53,706 bases of DNA from Halorubrum sp. GN11_10-6_MGM (lineage in GTDB: Archaea; Halobacteriota; Halobacteria; Halobacteriales; Haloferacaceae): assembly GCF_005435165.1 (NCBI RefSeq), contig NZ_SGUC01000019.1, positions 1 to 53,706 of the forward strand, in the 5' to 3' direction. This document shows positions 16,406 to 24,755 of the stretch, one piece after another. How positions within the stretch are numbered: position 1 is the first letter of the stretch; each line of letters starts with the position of its first letter. Below the pieces are notes generated by a model, which saw only the letters and a program-made list of their open reading frames with translations, was not told where the DNA came from and did not search any database. Made by a program: the position numbers and the translations under genes.

Positions 16406-17716
16406 ATGAACGAACCGATCCGCGATCGGCTCGCCAGCGTCCGTCGGCGGTTCCACCGCCACCCGGAGCCCGCGTGGCGCGAGTTTCTCACGACCGCGAC
16501 GCTCGTCGAAGAGATCCGGTCGATCGGCGTCGACGAACTCGCCATCGGGCCGGACGCGTACGACCCGGCCGACCGCATGGCGGTCCCCGACGCGGACCTG
16601 GAACCGTGGATCGAGCGCGCCCGCGACCGCGGCGCGGACGACGAACTGCTCGAGCGCATGACCGGCGGCAACACGGGCGCCGTCGCCGTGCTCGACCGCG
16701 GCGAGGGGCCCGCGATCGGGCTTCGCGTCGACATCGACGGGCTGTTCATCGAGGAGTCGACCGACGCCGACCACGACCCGGTCGACGAGGGGTTCCGGTC
16801 GGAGATCGACGGGACGATGCACGCCTGCGGTCACGACGTCCACATGACGTGGGGGCTCGCGGTCCTCGAAGCGATCGCCGAGAGCGACTTCTCCGGGCGG
16901 CTGGTCGTCTTCTTCCAGCCGGCCGAGGAGACGGGCGGCGGCGGCCACCCGATGGCGGAGAGCCGGTTCGCGGACGGTCTCGACTACCTCCTCGCCGTCC
17001 ACGTCGGCCTCGACCACCCGACGGGCGAGGTCGTCGCGGGGATCGAGAAGCCGCTGGCGATGGCGCACTTGGACGCGACGTTCGAGGGCACCTCCGCGCA
17101 CGCCGGGAAGGCGCCCAACGAGGGCGACAACGCGATGCAGGCGATGGGGACGGCGATCGTGAACGCGTACGGCATCGCCCGCCACGCCGACGGGATGACC
17201 CGCGTGAACGTCGGCACGGCCGAGGCCGGCACCGCGAGCAACGTCATCGCCGAGCGGGCGGAACTCGAGGCCGAGGCCCGCGGGGAGACGACCGAGCTGA
17301 TGGAGTACATGAAAGAGCGGTTCGAGACCACCGTGCGCTCCGCCGCGGCGATGCACGGCTGTCGCGGGACCGTCGACGTGGTGAGCGAGTCGCCGCGCGC
17401 GGACAGCGACCCGGAGCTACAGGCGCTCGTGACCGACGTCGCCGAGGGCGTCGACGGCGTCGACGACGTGCTCCCGGCGGCGGACTTCGGCGCGAGCGAG
17501 GACGCGACCTTCCTGATGGAGCGCGTCCAGGAGGCGGGCGGGCTGGCGACGTACCTCATCGTCGGCACGGACCACCCGACGAGCCACCACACCCCCACCT
17601 TCGACGTGGACGAGCGGAGCATCCGGCACGGCGTCGACGTGCTCGTGGGCGCCGTCCGCGATCTCGAACGCAGACACCCCGTTCCGCGGGCCGACGCCCT
17701 CGGAGACGGGCGGTAG
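16406..17716 (+). CDS. M20-family amidohydrolase, AbgA-like (candidate N-acetyl-diaminobutyrate deacetylase)
   Basis: A 436-residue zinc amidohydrolase with the M20 signatures RFHRHPEPAWREF (residues 14-26), LRVDIDGLFI, GTMHACGHDVHMTW (metal His/Asp), QPAEETGGGG (catalytic Glu) and a C-terminal HHTPTFDVDE with the last metal His. The long insert between HPEP and GLRVD, and the length of 436, match the p-aminobenzoyl-glutamate hydrolase A type. It is the first gene of an operon with threonine ammonia-lyase (8-base gap). Deacetylation of the ectoine-derived N-acetyl-diaminobutyrate is proposed from context, as no EutE/DoeB-type aspartoacylase homologue is nearby. Confidence 0.85.
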   Translation: MNEPIRDRLASVRRRFHRHPEPAWREFLTTATLVEEIRSIGVDELAIGPDAYDPADRMAVPDADLEPWIERARDRGADDELLERMTGGNTGAVAVLDRGEGPAIGLRVDIDGLFIEESTDADHDPVDEGFRSEIDGTMHACGHDVHMTWGLAVLEAIAESDFSGRLVVFFQPAEETGGGGHPMAESRFADGLDYLLAVHVGLDHPTGEVVAGIEKPLAMAHLDATFEGTSAHAGKAPNEGDNAMQAMGTAIVNAYGIARHADGMTRVNVGTAEAGTASNVIAERAELEAEARGETTELMEYMKERFETTVRSAAAMHGCRGTVDVVSESPRADSDPELQALVTDVAEGVDGVDDVLPAADFGASEDATFLMERVQEAGGLATYLIVGTDHPTSHHTPTFDVDERSIRHGVDVLVGAVRDLERRHPVPRADALGDGR

Positions 17717-17724
17717 TCCTCCCA

Positions 17725-18999
17725 ATGACCGACGGAGGCTCCGGCGCGGACGGTCGGGGGGCGGGATCGCCCCGCGTCACGCGCGCCGACGTCGAGGACG
17801 CGCGCGACCGGCTCGCCGACGTCGCGCATCGGACGCCGGTCGACACCTCGCGGACCTTCGCCGCCATGAGCGGGGCCGCGTCGCTGGGGCTCAAACTCGA
17901 GTCCTTCCAACGGACGGGGTCGTTCAAGATCCGAGGGGCCTACAACGCGATGGCACAGCTCTCCGCGGCCGACCGCGAGGCCGGTGTGATCACCGCCAGC
18001 GCGGGGAACCACGCGCAGGGCGTGGCGCTCGCGGGCGAGATCCTCGGCGTCGACGCGACCATCGTCGTCCCCGAAGTGACGCCGGCGGCGAAGATCGCGG
18101 CGACGAGGGGATACGGCGCCACCGTGCTCGTCGAGGGGGACATCTACGAGCGCTCGTACGAGTTCGCCGCGGACCGCGCCGAGCGGACGGGCGAGACCTT
18201 CGTCCACCCCTTCGACGACGAGGCGGTGGTGGCCGGACAGGGGACGGTCGGACTCGAACTGCTGGAACAGTACCCCGCGATGGACACCGTCCTCGTCTCG
18301 ATCGGCGGCGGCGGGCTGATATCCGGGATCGGGACAGCCCTCGCGGCCGCCGACCGAGACGTCCGCGTCGTGGGCGTCCAGCCCGAGGGGGCCGCCCACG
18401 CCCCGCCGTCGCTGGCGGCCGGCGAGGTCCGGCCGCTCGACGACGTGGACACCGTCGCCGAGGGGATCGCCGACACGCGGATGTCGGAGACCACCTTCGA
18501 AATCGCGAGCGAGGTCGTCGACGACGTGGTGACCGTCTCCGACCGCGAGATCGCAGCCGCCGTGACGCTGCTGGCCGAGCGGGAGAAGGTGGTCGCCGAG
18601 GGCGCGGGTGCCGCGCCGCTGGCCGCCGCGCTCTCGGACGCGCCGGATCTGGCCGACGCTCACCCGGCCGTCGTCGTCTCGGGCGCAAACGTGAACATCA
18701 CCGAGCACGCCGAACTCGCGCGGACCGGGCTCTTCGAACTGGGCCGTCGCGCCCGGGCGCGCCTCGCGCTCGCCTCGTGGCCGGCACGGGCCCAGACCGT
18801 CATCGAGACGGTGGCGGCCGAAGGCGCCGAACTGGAGTCCTTCGAGCGCGCCGACCCGCGTCCGGTCGACCACCCGAATCGCACGCCGGCGGAGATCGGG
18901 ATCGAAGGCCGCGGCGCCGACCATCTGGCGGGGGTGTTGACGGCGCTCGACGAACTGGACGGCGTCTCGGTCGTCGAGCGGTCGGTCAGCGAAGAGTGA
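17725..18999 (+). CDS. threonine ammonia-lyase / EutB-like PLP enzyme with C-terminal ACT domain
   Basis: A fold-type II PLP enzyme of 424 residues. The Schiff-base Lys lies in RTGSFKIRGAYNA (residues 61-73), the Asn/His stretch is TASAGNHAQG, and the phosphate-binding glycine loop is SIGGGGLISGIG. A C-terminal domain from about residue 340 looks like an ACT-type regulatory module (IGIEGRGADHLAGVLTALDE). It usually deaminates threonine or serine to 2-oxobutyrate or pyruvate. Ectoine-utilisation operons of bacteria carry a homologue, EutB, thought to act on a hydroxyectoine intermediate. Here it is translationally close to the M20 amidohydrolase. Biosynthetic IlvA is the alternative. Confidence 0.85.
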   Translation: MTDGGSGADGRGAGSPRVTRADVEDARDRLADVAHRTPVDTSRTFAAMSGAASLGLKLESFQRTGSFKIRGAYNAMAQLSAADREAGVITASAGNHAQGVALAGEILGVDATIVVPEVTPAAKIAATRGYGATVLVEGDIYERSYEFAADRAERTGETFVHPFDDEAVVAGQGTVGLELLEQYPAMDTVLVSIGGGGLISGIGTALAAADRDVRVVGVQPEGAAHAPPSLAAGEVRPLDDVDTVAEGIADTRMSETTFEIASEVVDDVVTVSDREIAAAVTLLAEREKVVAEGAGAAPLAAALSDAPDLADAHPAVVVSGANVNITEHAELARTGLFELGRRARARLALASWPARAQTVIETVAAEGAELESFERADPRPVDHPNRTPAEIGIEGRGADHLAGVLTALDELDGVSVVERSVSEE

Positions 19000-19041
19000 G
19001 CCGCGCCGCGTCGGGTTCCTTAACAAGAAGTTTCGGACGCC

Positions 19042-20403
19042 TCAGGTGGCCGGCGCGCTGGCGCTGACCGCCTCGATCGCGTCGAGGAAGATCCCCGTCC
19101 CGAGCGCGATCTCGCGTTCCGTCGCGTCGAGCGGCGGGAGCAGCCGGATCGTCTTCTTCCCGCAGCCGAGCGTCAGCAGGCCGCGGTCGAGCGCCGCCTC
19201 GATCACGGCCGCGCGCCGGTCCGCGCTGTCGAACTCCACCGCGAGCATCAGCCCCTTCCCCCGAACGTCGACGACGGTGTCGGGCGCGTCGTCGCGGAGT
19301 ATCTCCTTCGCCTGTCGGCCGCGGCGGGTCGCGTTCGCCAGCAGGTCGTGTTCCTCGATCGCCTCCAGCGTGAACGTGCCCATCATCGATCCGAGAATGT
19401 CACCGCCGCCGAACGTCGACCCGAGGCGGTTCTTCTCGCTGGGGAACACCTCCGACCGGGAAATCGTCGCGCCGACGCGGAGCGCCTTCGCGGCCGCGAT
19501 GACGTCCGGTTCGATCGCGTAGTGGTCCGACGCCCAGATCTCACCGGTCCGGCCGACGCCCGACTGGATCTCGTCGACGACGACCGGGATGTCGTACTCG
19601 TCGGTGACGGCAGCCACTTCGTCCATGAACGTCTCGCTGGGGAACCGGTAGCCGCCGACCCCTTGAACGGGTTCGACCGTCAGGAAGGCGATCTCCGCGG
19701 GGTCGACGTGGCCGCCCTCGGGCGCGAGCATGTTCCGCAGCCGGGAGCCGCCGCCCGCGAAGAAGCCGCAGTCGCAGCTCTCGGCGTCGCACTCGCGGTC
19801 CGCGCAGAACGGGACCGTCTCGATCCCGCTGATCTCGGGGTACTGGCGGGTGTACACGTCCTTCGACTTGGTCAGCGAGAGGGTTCCGAGCGTCCGGCCG
19901 TGGAAGCTCCCGTTGAACGCCACGCCGTACTTCGCCGGGGCGCGGTGGTCGTGGGTGATCTTCATCGCGTTCTCCATCGCCTCGGCCCCGGAGTTCGAGA
20001 GGAAGACGGTGTCTATCCCGTAGTGGCTGGAGACGTCGGTGAGCCGGTCCATGAGGTGACTCGAACCGGGGAAGTCGGCCTCCTCGGGCGTCGGTCCAGA
20101 CCCGAAGTACATGTCTTGGCCGGCGATCTTCATCGGCTCGACGAGGTCGAACTCCCGCAGCTTCGAGAGCACCTTCTCGTTGTTGTAGCCGAGCGGGGCC
20201 GCGCCGATGTGACAGGTAAAATCGAGCAGGACGTTGCCGTCGACGTCCGTGACGAACGGGCCGTCGGCCTCCCGGGTCACGTCCCAGACGAACTCGTGGG
20301 AGTACTCGCTCGGCGCCGAGTGCGACTGGTGGAAGTCGACCCACCGCTGCGCGTTCGGGCCGGGGAGCGCGTCCGCGGCCGGTTCGGCCGTATCCCTATC
20401 CAT
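19042..20403 (-). CDS. class III aminotransferase, 4-aminobutyrate aminotransferase-like
   Basis: A 453-residue PLP enzyme with SNSGAEAMENAMK (cofactor loop), FNGSFHGRTLGTLSLT, VVDEIQSGVGRTGEIWA (Asp motif), the Schiff-base Lys in AAAKALRVGATIS, and STFGGGDILG near the C-terminal substrate region. It belongs to the GABA/ornithine-type archaeal aminotransferases. An unusual cysteine-rich loop (CADRECDAESCDC) lies around residue 200. It is convergent with the threonine ammonia-lyase gene (42-base gap). The start codon is 9 bases from a perfect dyad that overlaps the expected TATA box, suggesting a leaderless, repressible transcript. The substrate is unknown. Confidence 0.85.
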   Translation of the reverse strand: MDRDTAEPAADALPGPNAQRWVDFHQSHSAPSEYSHEFVWDVTREADGPFVTDVDGNVLLDFTCHIGAAPLGYNNEKVLSKLREFDLVEPMKIAGQDMYFGSGPTPEEADFPGSSHLMDRLTDVSSHYGIDTVFLSNSGAEAMENAMKITHDHRAPAKYGVAFNGSFHGRTLGTLSLTKSKDVYTRQYPEISGIETVPFCADRECDAESCDCGFFAGGGSRLRNMLAPEGGHVDPAEIAFLTVEPVQGVGGYRFPSETFMDEVAAVTDEYDIPVVVDEIQSGVGRTGEIWASDHYAIEPDVIAAAKALRVGATISRSEVFPSEKNRLGSTFGGGDILGSMMGTFTLEAIEEHDLLANATRRGRQAKEILRDDAPDTVVDVRGKGLMLAVEFDSADRRAAVIEAALDRGLLTLGCGKKTIRLLPPLDATEREIALGTGIFLDAIEAVSASAPAT

Positions 20404-20411
20404 ACACAGTT

Positions 20412-20430
20412 AATGTATATGCCATACATT
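20412..20430. promoter_or_regulatory. 19-bp perfect dyad over the promoter of the GABA-AT-like gene
   Basis: AATGTAT-ATGCC-ATACATT, containing TGTA-N7-TACA (20414-20428), lies 9 bases upstream of the minus-strand start at 20403 and covers the position of the TATA box for a leaderless mRNA. The same TGTA-N7-TACA spacing occurs at 16345-16359. Occlusion of TBP binding would make it a repressor site; this is an inference. Confidence 0.6.
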
Positions 20431-20472
20431 AAAAGTTGGTATGGTGGTGGCCGAACCGGGCCACGTGGGTCG

Positions 20473-22170
20473 TCAGTCGTCGTCGGACCCGGCGGACTCG
20501 ACCGGAGCGGACGTGGTATCGGTCTTCTCGCTCGCCCCGTACAGCACGGTCTCGTCTTGGAGGAGCACTTGGTCGTAGTGCTTCCCGAAGTCTTTGATCA
20601 GCGACACCATCGCGAGGAAGCAGACGAACGCGAACGGCGTGCCGGTGATGATCGCGGCCTGCTGGAGCGTGTTCGCGCTGCCGGTGCCGCCGAGGATCAT
20701 CAGGATCGCCGCGGTCATCCCGAGGACGACGCCCCAGAAGATCCGGTTGATGGTCGACGGCTCCGCCTTCCCGCCGGTGGTCATCATCGAGACGGCCAGC
20801 GTCGAGGAGTCGGCCGACGTGACGAAGAACGTCGTCACGAGGATCATGAACGCGTAGATCAACACGGAGCCGATCGGGATCGTCATCGACGCCCCGCCGA
20901 GGTTCAGGGTGAAGTTCAGCGCCTCGAAGAGGATGAACCCGGACACCTCGGGGCCGGCCTCGCCGGCGATCACCGCGCCGAAGTCGGCGATCCCGTTGTG
21001 CTGCGCCCACACCGCCGTGCCGCCGACGAACGTGAACCACGGGATGGTGGCGCCGGAGGTCGCGACGATCCCCGTGAACGCGACCTCGCGGACGGTCCGT
21101 CCCTTGGAGATGCGCGCGATGAACAGCCCCGCGAACGGCGACCACGAGAGCGCCCACGCCCAGTAGAACACCGTCCACGCGTTCATCCAGCCGGTCGCGC
21201 CCGAGTCGCCCGCGCCCATCGGCCCGGCGCCGGTGAAGAGGCTCATCGAGACGAACTCGCTGATCATGCCGCCGAACGCCTGCGTCCCGAGCAGCACGAG
21301 GAACAGCGTCGGGCCGACGACGAACGTCGCGATCATGAGCACGACGAAGAGGATCATGTTGAAGTTCGAGAGCCGGCGGATCCCCTTGTCGACCCCGAGC
21401 ACCATCGAGGTGGTGAACAGCAGGGTCATCATGGTGACGACGAGCAGGATACCCAGATCGCCCATGTTGATACCCCACTGGTAGTCGAGGCCGGTGACGA
21501 ACTGGCTCCCGATGAAGCCGAGCGAGGTGGCCACGCCGCCGATCGTCGCGAAGACGGCGAGGATGTCGACGACCTTCGCGGCCGGGCCGTCGAGGTTGTC
21601 GGCGCCGAGGATCGGCGTCAGCGCCGAGGAGACGCGCAGCGGGACGTTCTCGTAGTTGTACGCGAAGTAGCCGATCGCGATGCCCATGATCGTGAACACC
21701 GCGAGCTGCGGGAGCGCCCAGTGGAACAGCGTCTGCTGGACGGCGACCGTCATCGCCTCCGCGGTGCCCCCTTCGACGCCGCTGAACAGCGGCGAGGGGT
21801 TGTTGTAGTAGAACAGCGCCTCGGTCGGGCCCCAGAAGACGACGCCCGCCGCGAACCCCGCCGAGTAGAGCATGGCGAAGAAAGAGAGGAAGCTGTACTC
21901 GGGCGGTTCGTCGCCGAGCTTAATGCCGCCCCACGGACCGACGATGAGGAAGAGCAGGAACAGCACGATCAGGAAGACGATGAGCAGCATCGCCCAGTTG
22001 AAGGCGCCGAGCATCTGCGAGTTCAGCGACGAGATGCCGCTCTCGACGGCCGACGGGCTGATGAAGAACGCCGCGATCACGCCCAGCGTCAACAGCGCGC
22101 CGAACGCGAAGACGATGGGGTCGATCTCCTCGCGGAACTCCTCGATCACCCCCGACTCGGAGCCGCTCAC
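20473..22170 (-). CDS. BCCT-family compatible-solute transporter
   Basis: Imports betaine, carnitine, choline, ectoine or similar solutes, usually with Na+ or H+. The 565-residue protein has about twelve membrane segments and the family signature in TM8 (VFYWAWALSWSPFAGLFIAR followed by ISKGRTVREV). The glycine-rich TM3-type segment FSAGFAAGVVFWGPTE-like is present (YSAGFAAGVVFWGPTEALFY spans it). The N-terminus is short and the C-terminus is an acidic tail. The gene starts with GTG at 22170. It sits next to the aminotransferase at the edge of the catabolic island, so ectoine or a related solute is a natural cargo, though betaine cannot be excluded. Confidence 0.92.
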   Translation of the reverse strand: MSGSESGVIEEFREEIDPIVFAFGALLTLGVIAAFFISPSAVESGISSLNSQMLGAFNWAMLLIVFLIVLFLLFLIVGPWGGIKLGDEPPEYSFLSFFAMLYSAGFAAGVVFWGPTEALFYYNNPSPLFSGVEGGTAEAMTVAVQQTLFHWALPQLAVFTIMGIAIGYFAYNYENVPLRVSSALTPILGADNLDGPAAKVVDILAVFATIGGVATSLGFIGSQFVTGLDYQWGINMGDLGILLVVTMMTLLFTTSMVLGVDKGIRRLSNFNMILFVVLMIATFVVGPTLFLVLLGTQAFGGMISEFVSMSLFTGAGPMGAGDSGATGWMNAWTVFYWAWALSWSPFAGLFIARISKGRTVREVAFTGIVATSGATIPWFTFVGGTAVWAQHNGIADFGAVIAGEAGPEVSGFILFEALNFTLNLGGASMTIPIGSVLIYAFMILVTTFFVTSADSSTLAVSMMTTGGKAEPSTINRIFWGVVLGMTAAILMILGGTGSANTLQQAAIITGTPFAFVCFLAMVSLIKDFGKHYDQVLLQDETVLYGASEKTDTTSAPVESAGSDDD

Positions 22171-22553
22171 GGATCGACACCCCCGCGACGGTGACTACTT
22201 GGCCCACGGTGCCTCCGCCGGTATCGTACCATGCCACGTGCTGGCATGGGCGTTCAATCCGAACCGTACACAATAAGTGTTTCTCAAACGCGACACATAT
22301 ATTCGGATTATGTATACTGTATATATGTTCAACATATTTCGTATTAGACGAGCAATATGGAGGTATCGATCCATATGGCTTTCTGTAGTGGACAATCGGT
22401 GTAGGATCGCCACGATAACCGTAAACACCGCGCCAAAAAAGCGCTAGCGACTGAGACGTGGCGGTTCGACACCGAGCCGGTGTCGCCGCGGCCGACCGGC
22501 CGCCGGGGACCCTCGTGTGACCGATATCTGTTACCGACCGTCGTCTCCGCCGG
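22171..22553. other. 383-base AT-rich intergenic control region upstream of the BCCT gene
   Basis: No gene found. In contrast to its surroundings, the stretch 22255-22400 is AT-rich. It contains TGTATACTGTATATA (22311-22325, one mismatch to TGTA-N7-TACA), a perfect 15-bp palindrome ATATGTT-C-AACATAT (22323-22337) and a looser dyad ACATA-N9-TATGT (22295-22313). These are likely operator and promoter sites for the transporter gene. The rest, up to the convergent end of the next gene, shows nothing recognisable. Confidence 0.55.
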
Positions 22554-23201
22554 TCAGTTCGTTAATTCTTCGAGCGTGCGCTCGTGGGAAGTGGCGCTCT
22601 CCGTCAGCTTCTCGGCGAACTCGTCGACCCGGTCTTTGATCTCCTCGCCGGCCTCCTCGGGAGAAAAGGAGTCCGACATCGTCAGCAAGCGGACGAACGC
22701 CCGGAGTTCCTCGTCGGTGAGCTCGGCGAACTCGTCGTCTTCGAGCTTCGCGACGACCTCGTCGACGTCGATCTGGCCGACCGGATCGACGTTGAACTCC
22801 ACGTTGACCATGCGGTAGTTCGAGCCGGCGAGCTGCTGCTCCGCCTTGCCGACCCCCTCCGAGAGCATGTCCTTGAACGGCGTGTGGTATCCCATGGTGC
22901 CGAGGTGGAGGAACGCGAGCATGTCCGTGATCCCCTGCGTGTACGCCTCGCGGTCCTCGTCGTTCGGGTCGAACACCGTCTTTCGGTCGCGCTCCTCTAA
23001 ACACTCGAAGAGAATGCTGAAATCTAAGATTGCGTTCCTGACCCGGCGCCGAATCCGGTTTCGCTTCTGTTTCCGGGAGTGGTCCGTGTAATCCGTCTTG
23101 CGACCGAGCAGAAAGTCGCGGTCGGAGGGCGTCAAGATTCCGCGAGGCCGGTCCGACTCGGCCGCAGCCTCCAGCGACTCCGGCACGTCGTTCTGGCTCA
23201 T
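22554..23201 (-). CDS. conserved haloarchaeal-type hypothetical protein
   Basis: A 215-residue soluble, acidic protein with no recognised catalytic motif. The N-terminal part reads RGILTPSDRDFLLGRKTDYT, then a basic helix with KQKRNRIRRRVRNAILDFS (about residues 43-61), followed by predicted helices to an acidic C-terminus. The basic helix suggests nucleic-acid contact, and the RGILT/DRDFL beginning resembles haloarchaeal regulators or domain-of-unknown-function proteins, but I cannot name it. The ATG at 23201 is preferred over a longer Arg-rich extension. Confidence 0.7.
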   Translation of the reverse strand: MSQNDVPESLEAAAESDRPRGILTPSDRDFLLGRKTDYTDHSRKQKRNRIRRRVRNAILDFSILFECLEERDRKTVFDPNDEDREAYTQGITDMLAFLHLGTMGYHTPFKDMLSEGVGKAEQQLAGSNYRMVNVEFNVDPVGQIDVDEVVAKLEDDEFAELTDEELRAFVRLLTMSDSFSPEEAGEEIKDRVDEFAEKLTESATSHERTLEELTN

Positions 23202-23346
23202 ACGCGAAATAGCGTGTGCCAGCCGATTAACAGTACTGATCCCGCCGACCGGCGCCGCCGAACGAGGGGTTCGTTCGGCGTGTGGCGCCGCCTCCCGGCG
23301 GTCGCCGTCCCCTCGCGGTCGCCGTCCCTTCGCGGCCGCCGTCCGC

Positions 23347-24627
23347 TCACGGCCGCCGCCGCGACAGCTCGACGAACGCGTCCGACAGCAGCGCGACACC
23401 GATCCCGAGGCTCTCTTCGTCGACGTCGAACGTCGGCGTGTGGTGGCTCGTCGGGTGGTCCGTGCCGACGAGGACGTACGACGCCAGTCCCCCGGCGTCT
23501 TGGACCCGTTTCATCAGGTACGTGCCGTCCTCGCTCACGCCGAACTCCTCGGTCGGGACCACGCTCTCGACCCCGTCGACGTCCCACGCCACGTTGCCGA
23601 TGACCTCCCGCAGCGCCGGGTGGCTGTCGACGCACGGCGACTCGCTTATCAGCTGGGGGGTGACGTCGCAGTCGTGGAGCTCGGCGGCGGCGTACAGCGT
23701 CCGTTCGAGCTCGTCGCGCATGTACGTCATCAGCGGGGTCGTCTCGCCGCGCACCTCGGCGTCGATCGTCACCTCCTCGGCGATCACGTTGCTCGCGGAC
23801 CCCCCCTCGATCCGGCCGACGTTCACCCGCGTCGCGCCGTCTCGGTGGCGGGCGATCCCGTACGCGTTCTGGATCGCGGCCGCGGCGGCCTGCATCGCGT
23901 TCGCGCCCTCGTTGGGCGCCTTCCCGGCGTGGGCGCTCGCCCCCTCGAAGGTGGCCGTCAGGTGCGCCATCGCCAAGGGACTCTCCACCCCGGCGACGAT
24001 CTCGCCCGTGGGGTGTCCGAGCCCGATGTGGAGCGCGAACAGGTAGTCGACGTCGTCGAGGTGACCGCTCTCGGCCATCGCTTTCCCGCCCCCGGAGATC
24101 TCCTCGGCGGGCTGGAAGAACACCTTGAGCGTTCCCTCGAACTCGCTGTTCGCTATCGACTCCAGCGTGCCGAGCGCGATCGCGAGGTGCGCGTCGTGGC
24201 CGCAGGCGTGCATGTGGCCGTCGTGTTCGGACCGGAACCCCTCCGCCGCCGGTCGGTGGTCGGACTCCGCCGACTCTCGGATCGAGATCCCGTCGAGGTC
24301 GACGCGCAGGCCGATACACGGCCCCTCGCCTCGGGCGAGCGTCGCGACGACGCCCGTGTGACCGCCCGCGATCCGTTCGAGGAGGTCGTCGTCGACCCCG
24401 GCGCGACGGGCGCGGGCGAGCCACGGCCGGATCTCGTCGTCCGCCGGGACGGCCATGCGCTCGTCGGTCGCGAGCGCGTCGCGGCCGACGGCGATCTCGT
24501 CGACGCCGATGCGTTCGAGCTCCTCGACGACGCGGGCGGTCGTCCGGAACTCGCACCATCCCGGCTCCGGGTGGCGGTGGAACGCACGCCGGAGCTCGGT
24601 CAGTCTGGATCGCGCGTCGGTGGACAT
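23347..24627 (-). CDS. M20-family amidohydrolase, second AbgA-like paralogue
   Basis: The 426-residue product is clearly paralogous to the M20 protein at 16406: RAFHRHPEPGWCEF, LRVDLDGISI, GHMHACGHDAHLAI, QPAEEISGGG and HHTPTFDVDEE occur in the same order and spacing. It should bind one or two zinc ions and hydrolyse an amide bond in an aromatic-acyl-glutamate or N-acyl-amino acid. Two copies 6 kb apart suggest either different acyl substrates or alpha/gamma acetyl isomers of the same compound. The start at 24627 lies about 30 bases from the AT-poor divergent Cdc48 promoter. Confidence 0.85.
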   Translation of the reverse strand: MSTDARSRLTELRRAFHRHPEPGWCEFRTTARVVEELERIGVDEIAVGRDALATDERMAVPADDEIRPWLARARRAGVDDDLLERIAGGHTGVVATLARGEGPCIGLRVDLDGISIRESAESDHRPAAEGFRSEHDGHMHACGHDAHLAIALGTLESIANSEFEGTLKVFFQPAEEISGGGKAMAESGHLDDVDYLFALHIGLGHPTGEIVAGVESPLAMAHLTATFEGASAHAGKAPNEGANAMQAAAAAIQNAYGIARHRDGATRVNVGRIEGGSASNVIAEEVTIDAEVRGETTPLMTYMRDELERTLYAAAELHDCDVTPQLISESPCVDSHPALREVIGNVAWDVDGVESVVPTEEFGVSEDGTYLMKRVQDAGGLASYVLVGTDHPTSHHTPTFDVDEESLGIGVALLSDAFVELSRRRP

Positions 24628-24755
24628 CCGTCTGAGGAGATAGCGGTGCGGGTACTTAACGGTAGTCGGTGGCACGGTTCGCGTCCGACGGTCGGCCCCG
24701 ACCGCGATTCGCGGGGCCGGACAAGGATAAAGAGCCGCGGGCGAGAACGACGCGT

